Of a DNA stretch of 14,698 nucleotides, positions 13,020-14,698 are shown in pieces. Every line of letters starts with the position of its first letter. Position 1 is the first letter of the stretch. This DNA comes from Pseudomonadota bacterium (GTDB taxonomy: Bacteria > Pseudomonadota > Gammaproteobacteria > Burkholderiales > Burkholderiaceae): contig JAEZQX010000045.1 in assembly GCA_023441105.1 (NCBI GenBank), positions 1 to 14,698 on the forward strand. The letters run 5' to 3'. The notes below the pieces were generated by a model, which searched no databases, was not told where the DNA came from, and saw nothing but the letters and a program-made list of their open reading frames with translations. The position numbers and the translations under genes are program-made.

Positions 13020-14255
13020 ATGACCCGCAACCACGCGGACACCCCCAACATGGCGCTGTTCTGCGATTTCGAGAACGTCGCGCTGGGCGTCAAGGACGCC
13101 CGCTACGAGCACTTCGATATCGGCAAGATCCTCGAACGCCTGCTGCTGAAGGGCAGCATCGTCGTCAAGAAGGCCTATTGCGACTGGGACCGCTACAAGG
13201 ACTTCAAGGGGTCCATGCACCAGGCGTCGTTCGAGATGATCGAGATCCCGCACGTGCGGATGTCGGGCAAGAATTCGGCCGACATCCGCATGGTGGTCGA
13301 CGCCCTCGACCTCTGCTACACCAAAGCCCACGTCGACACCTTCGTCATCATCAGCGGCGATTCCGATTTCTCGCCGCTGGTGAGCAAGCTGCGCGAGAAC
13401 AACAAGACGGTCATCGGCGTCGGCGTCAAGAACTCGACCTCCGACCTGCTGATCGCCAACTGCGACGAGTTCATCTTTTACGACGACCTGGTGCGCGAGC
13501 AGCGCCGCCGCGCCTCGGTGGCCGCCAAGGTGCGGGCGCCGGCGCGTCGCAAGCAGGAGGCTCCCGATCGCGGCGAGCGAGGCGAGAAGAGCGAGAGCGC
13601 CGAGGCGGATGGCGCCGACAAGGCAGCCAGGCAAGACAAGCCGGACAAGCCGGACAAGGCTGACAAGGCGGAGCGTCCGGAGCGAGCGGACAAGGGCGAG
13701 CGGGCCGCCAAGGCCGACGGCGCCAATCGCGCCGACAAGGGCGGGCGCAGCGGTCGCGGCGACCGCCCGGGCACTGCAGCCGCCAGGACCGGCAGCGGCG
13801 CCCCCGAGACCGCCGACGTCAAGCGCGACATCCGCGAGGAGCGCAAGGAACAGGCCAATGCCGCCCTGATCGGTGGCGGCGCAGCCATGGACGGCGAGCC
13901 GACGCAGGCTCCGGAAGGCGCCCCCCTCACCGCGGAAGAAGCCCTGGCCGAACCCCTCGGGCTCGGCGCGAACGGCGGTGGCGGCAGCGGATCCGCGGAG
14001 CGCGAGGAGCGCATCCAGCACGGCCTCGAGCTGGTCGTCGAAACCATCGACGCCTTGCTCGCGGAGCGGGGCGAGGACGAACGGATCTGGGGCTCGATGG
14101 TCAAGCAGACGCTGAAGCGCCGCAATCCGGGCTTCAACGAGCTGTACTACGGCTTCAAGTCCTTCAACCGGATGCTGGAGGAGGCACGCGACCGCAACCT
14201 CGTCGAGCTGGAGAACGACGACAAGTCGGGCGGCTACATCGTGCGCAGCGTCTGA
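13020..14255 (+). CDS. NYN domain (LabA/DUF88-like) putative ribonuclease with OST-HTH/LOTUS domain
   Basis: A 411-residue protein. Residues 11-158 are a PIN-like NYN domain with the acidic metal-binding residues visible: D16 in LFCDFENV, D88 in SADIRMVVDA, D94, and D114/D116 in ISGDSDFSPLV. A long hydrophilic linker (160-330) is rich in Lys, Asp, Glu, Arg, Ala and Gly, with DKPDKPDKADKAE-type repeats (206-218). Residues 331-411 form an OST-HTH/LOTUS-type winged helix, IWGSMVKQTLKRRNPGFNEL (356-375) and GGYIVRSV at the end. The family cleaves or binds RNA; the bacterial NYN-LOTUS proteins lack a settled substrate. ATG 13020 has only a weak purine-rich site (GAGAAA); ATG 13050 (Met11) is a possible alternative. 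The gene is 57 nt after lysR on the same strand. Confidence 0.92.
   Translation: MTRNHADTPNMALFCDFENVALGVKDARYEHFDIGKILERLLLKGSIVVKKAYCDWDRYKDFKGSMHQASFEMIEIPHVRMSGKNSADIRMVVDALDLCYTKAHVDTFVIISGDSDFSPLVSKLRENNKTVIGVGVKNSTSDLLIANCDEFIFYDDLVREQRRRASVAAKVRAPARRKQEAPDRGERGEKSESAEADGADKAARQDKPDKPDKADKAERPERADKGERAAKADGANRADKGGRSGRGDRPGTAAARTGSGAPETADVKRDIREERKEQANAALIGGGAAMDGEPTQAPEGAPLTAEEALAEPLGLGANGGGGSGSAEREERIQHGLELVVETIDALLAERGEDERIWGSMVKQTLKRRNPGFNELYYGFKSFNRMLEEARDRNLVELENDDKSGGYIVRSV
13634..13670 (+). repeat. Imperfect 9-bp repeats in the charged linker of the NYN protein
   Basis: Successive copies of GACAAGCCG and variants (GACAAGGCT, GACAAGGCG) encode the D-K-P/A tripeptide repeat. The period keeps the reading frame. 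Confidence 0.65.
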
Positions 14256-14266
14256 GCATCGCCGAC

Positions 14267-14321
14267 ATGACCCAACCCTGACTCGACCATGACCCGACCA
14301 TGACCCGACCATGACCCAGCC
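14267..14321 (+). repeat. Five-copy 11-bp tandem repeat carrying successive start codons
   Basis: Units begin at 14267, 14278, 14289, 14300 and 14311: ATGACCCAACC, CTGACTCGACC, ATGACCCGACC, ATGACCCGACC and ATGACCCAGCC. The last unit holds the start of the aldolase-like gene. Each of the other ATG units reads four codons and a stop: MTQP at 14267-14281, MTRP at 14289-14303 and MTRP at 14300-14314. Because the period is 11, the stop of the third and fourth units overlaps the next ATG as ATGA. No Shine-Dalgarno lies in the 55-nt region between the NYN stop and the aldolase start. Confidence 0.85.
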
Positions 14322-14698
14322 CGTTCCCGCCCGCATCGGCGACACCATCGACCAGGTCGACACGCCGGCGCTGATCCTCGAGATGGACGCCTTCGAGGCC
14401 AACGTCGGACGCATGGCCGCGGAAGCGGCGCGCATGGGCGTCGCCCTGCGTCCGCACGCCAAGAGCAACAAGTGCGCGGAGATCGCCCGCCGCCAGCTCG
14501 CCGCCGGGGCAGTCGGCGTGTGCGTGCAGAAGGTAAGCGAGGCGGCGGCGCTGGCCGATGCCGGCATCGACGACATCCTGATCTGCAACGAGCTGGTTGG
14601 TGACCGCAAGATCGCCACGCTGGTCGAGCTGAGCAGCCGGATCCGGGTGGCGGCATGCGTCGACGATCTCGGCAACATCGCCGCCATCGAGCGGGCGG
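14311..14698 (+). CDS. D-threonine aldolase / 3-hydroxy-D-aspartate aldolase-like PLP enzyme (partial, 3' end cut)
   Basis: The frame is open from ATG 14311 to the window edge (129 codons); the full family length is about 370-390. It matches the N-terminal TIM-barrel of fold-type III PLP enzymes of the alanine-racemase-like DSD1 group: VDTPALILEMDAFEANV, then LRPHAKSNKCAEIA with the PLP-binding lysine K51, then VCVQKVSEAAALADAGIDDI and 'ICNELVGDRKI'. Members cleave D-threonine, D-3-hydroxyaspartate or related D-beta-hydroxy amino acids to glycine and an aldehyde, needing a divalent metal bound by C-terminal residues not seen here. The start has no Shine-Dalgarno and lies in the last unit of an 11-bp repeat; an in-frame TGA at 14290 rules out a longer protein. 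It is 55 nt after the NYN gene, probably co-transcribed. Confidence 0.85.
   Translation, partial: MTQPVPARIGDTIDQVDTPALILEMDAFEANVGRMAAEAARMGVALRPHAKSNKCAEIARRQLAAGAVGVCVQKVSEAAALADAGIDDILICNELVGDRKIATLVELSSRIRVAACVDDLGNIAAIERA

Noticed and set aside
13002..14687. 561-codon open frame antisense to the NYN gene and the aldolase
   Set aside because: It spans two real genes plus their intergenic repeat, has no recognisable domain, and its low-complexity parts are complements of the linker repeats.

Overview
The window looks like a chromosomal stretch of a GC-rich proteobacterium, most likely a betaproteobacterium of the Burkholderiales type. The reasons are codons strongly biased to G/C in third positions, a Liv-type transporter followed by a small hydrolase, a GcvA-like LysR regulator and a PE-LIG-POL ligase D. 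The genus is inference. There is no rRNA, tRNA, CRISPR array, transposase or integrase.

Left part (1-5005, + strand): a tightly packed branched-chain-amino-acid-type (HAAT) ABC transporter operon. It runs from the end of a periplasmic substrate-binding protein through LivG-like ATPase, LivF-like ATPase, LivH-like permease and LivM-like permease to an alpha/beta hydrolase. LivF/LivH and LivH/LivM overlap by 4 nt. The hydrolase probably acts on the imported compound; the substrate cannot be read from the sequence.

Middle part (5113-7968, - strand): a three-gene translationally coupled operon read from right to left. It encodes a nutrient-deprivation-induced-like membrane protein, a phage-holin-family (Holin-X-like) two-helix membrane protein and a DUF3618 protein. 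The first and last carry long Gly/Ser-rich disordered tails. A 337-nt divergent spacer separates it from a multidomain DNA ligase D (8306-11032, +) and a PRC-barrel protein (11186-11614, +). Membrane/envelope stress genes beside an NHEJ-type ligase suggest a general-stress or stationary-phase island, although no Ku gene lies in the window.

Right part (11635-14698): a small unrecognised minus-strand gene, a divergent LysR-type regulator that may be leaderless, a NYN-OST-HTH putative ribonuclease with a highly charged linker, and the start of a D-threonine/3-hydroxyaspartate aldolase-like PLP enzyme cut by the window end. The aldolase start codon is the last unit of a five-copy 11-bp repeat. 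Each upstream ATG unit encodes a four-codon minicistron, and the last two end in ATGA overlaps with the next start. This is the most unusual small-scale structure in the window.
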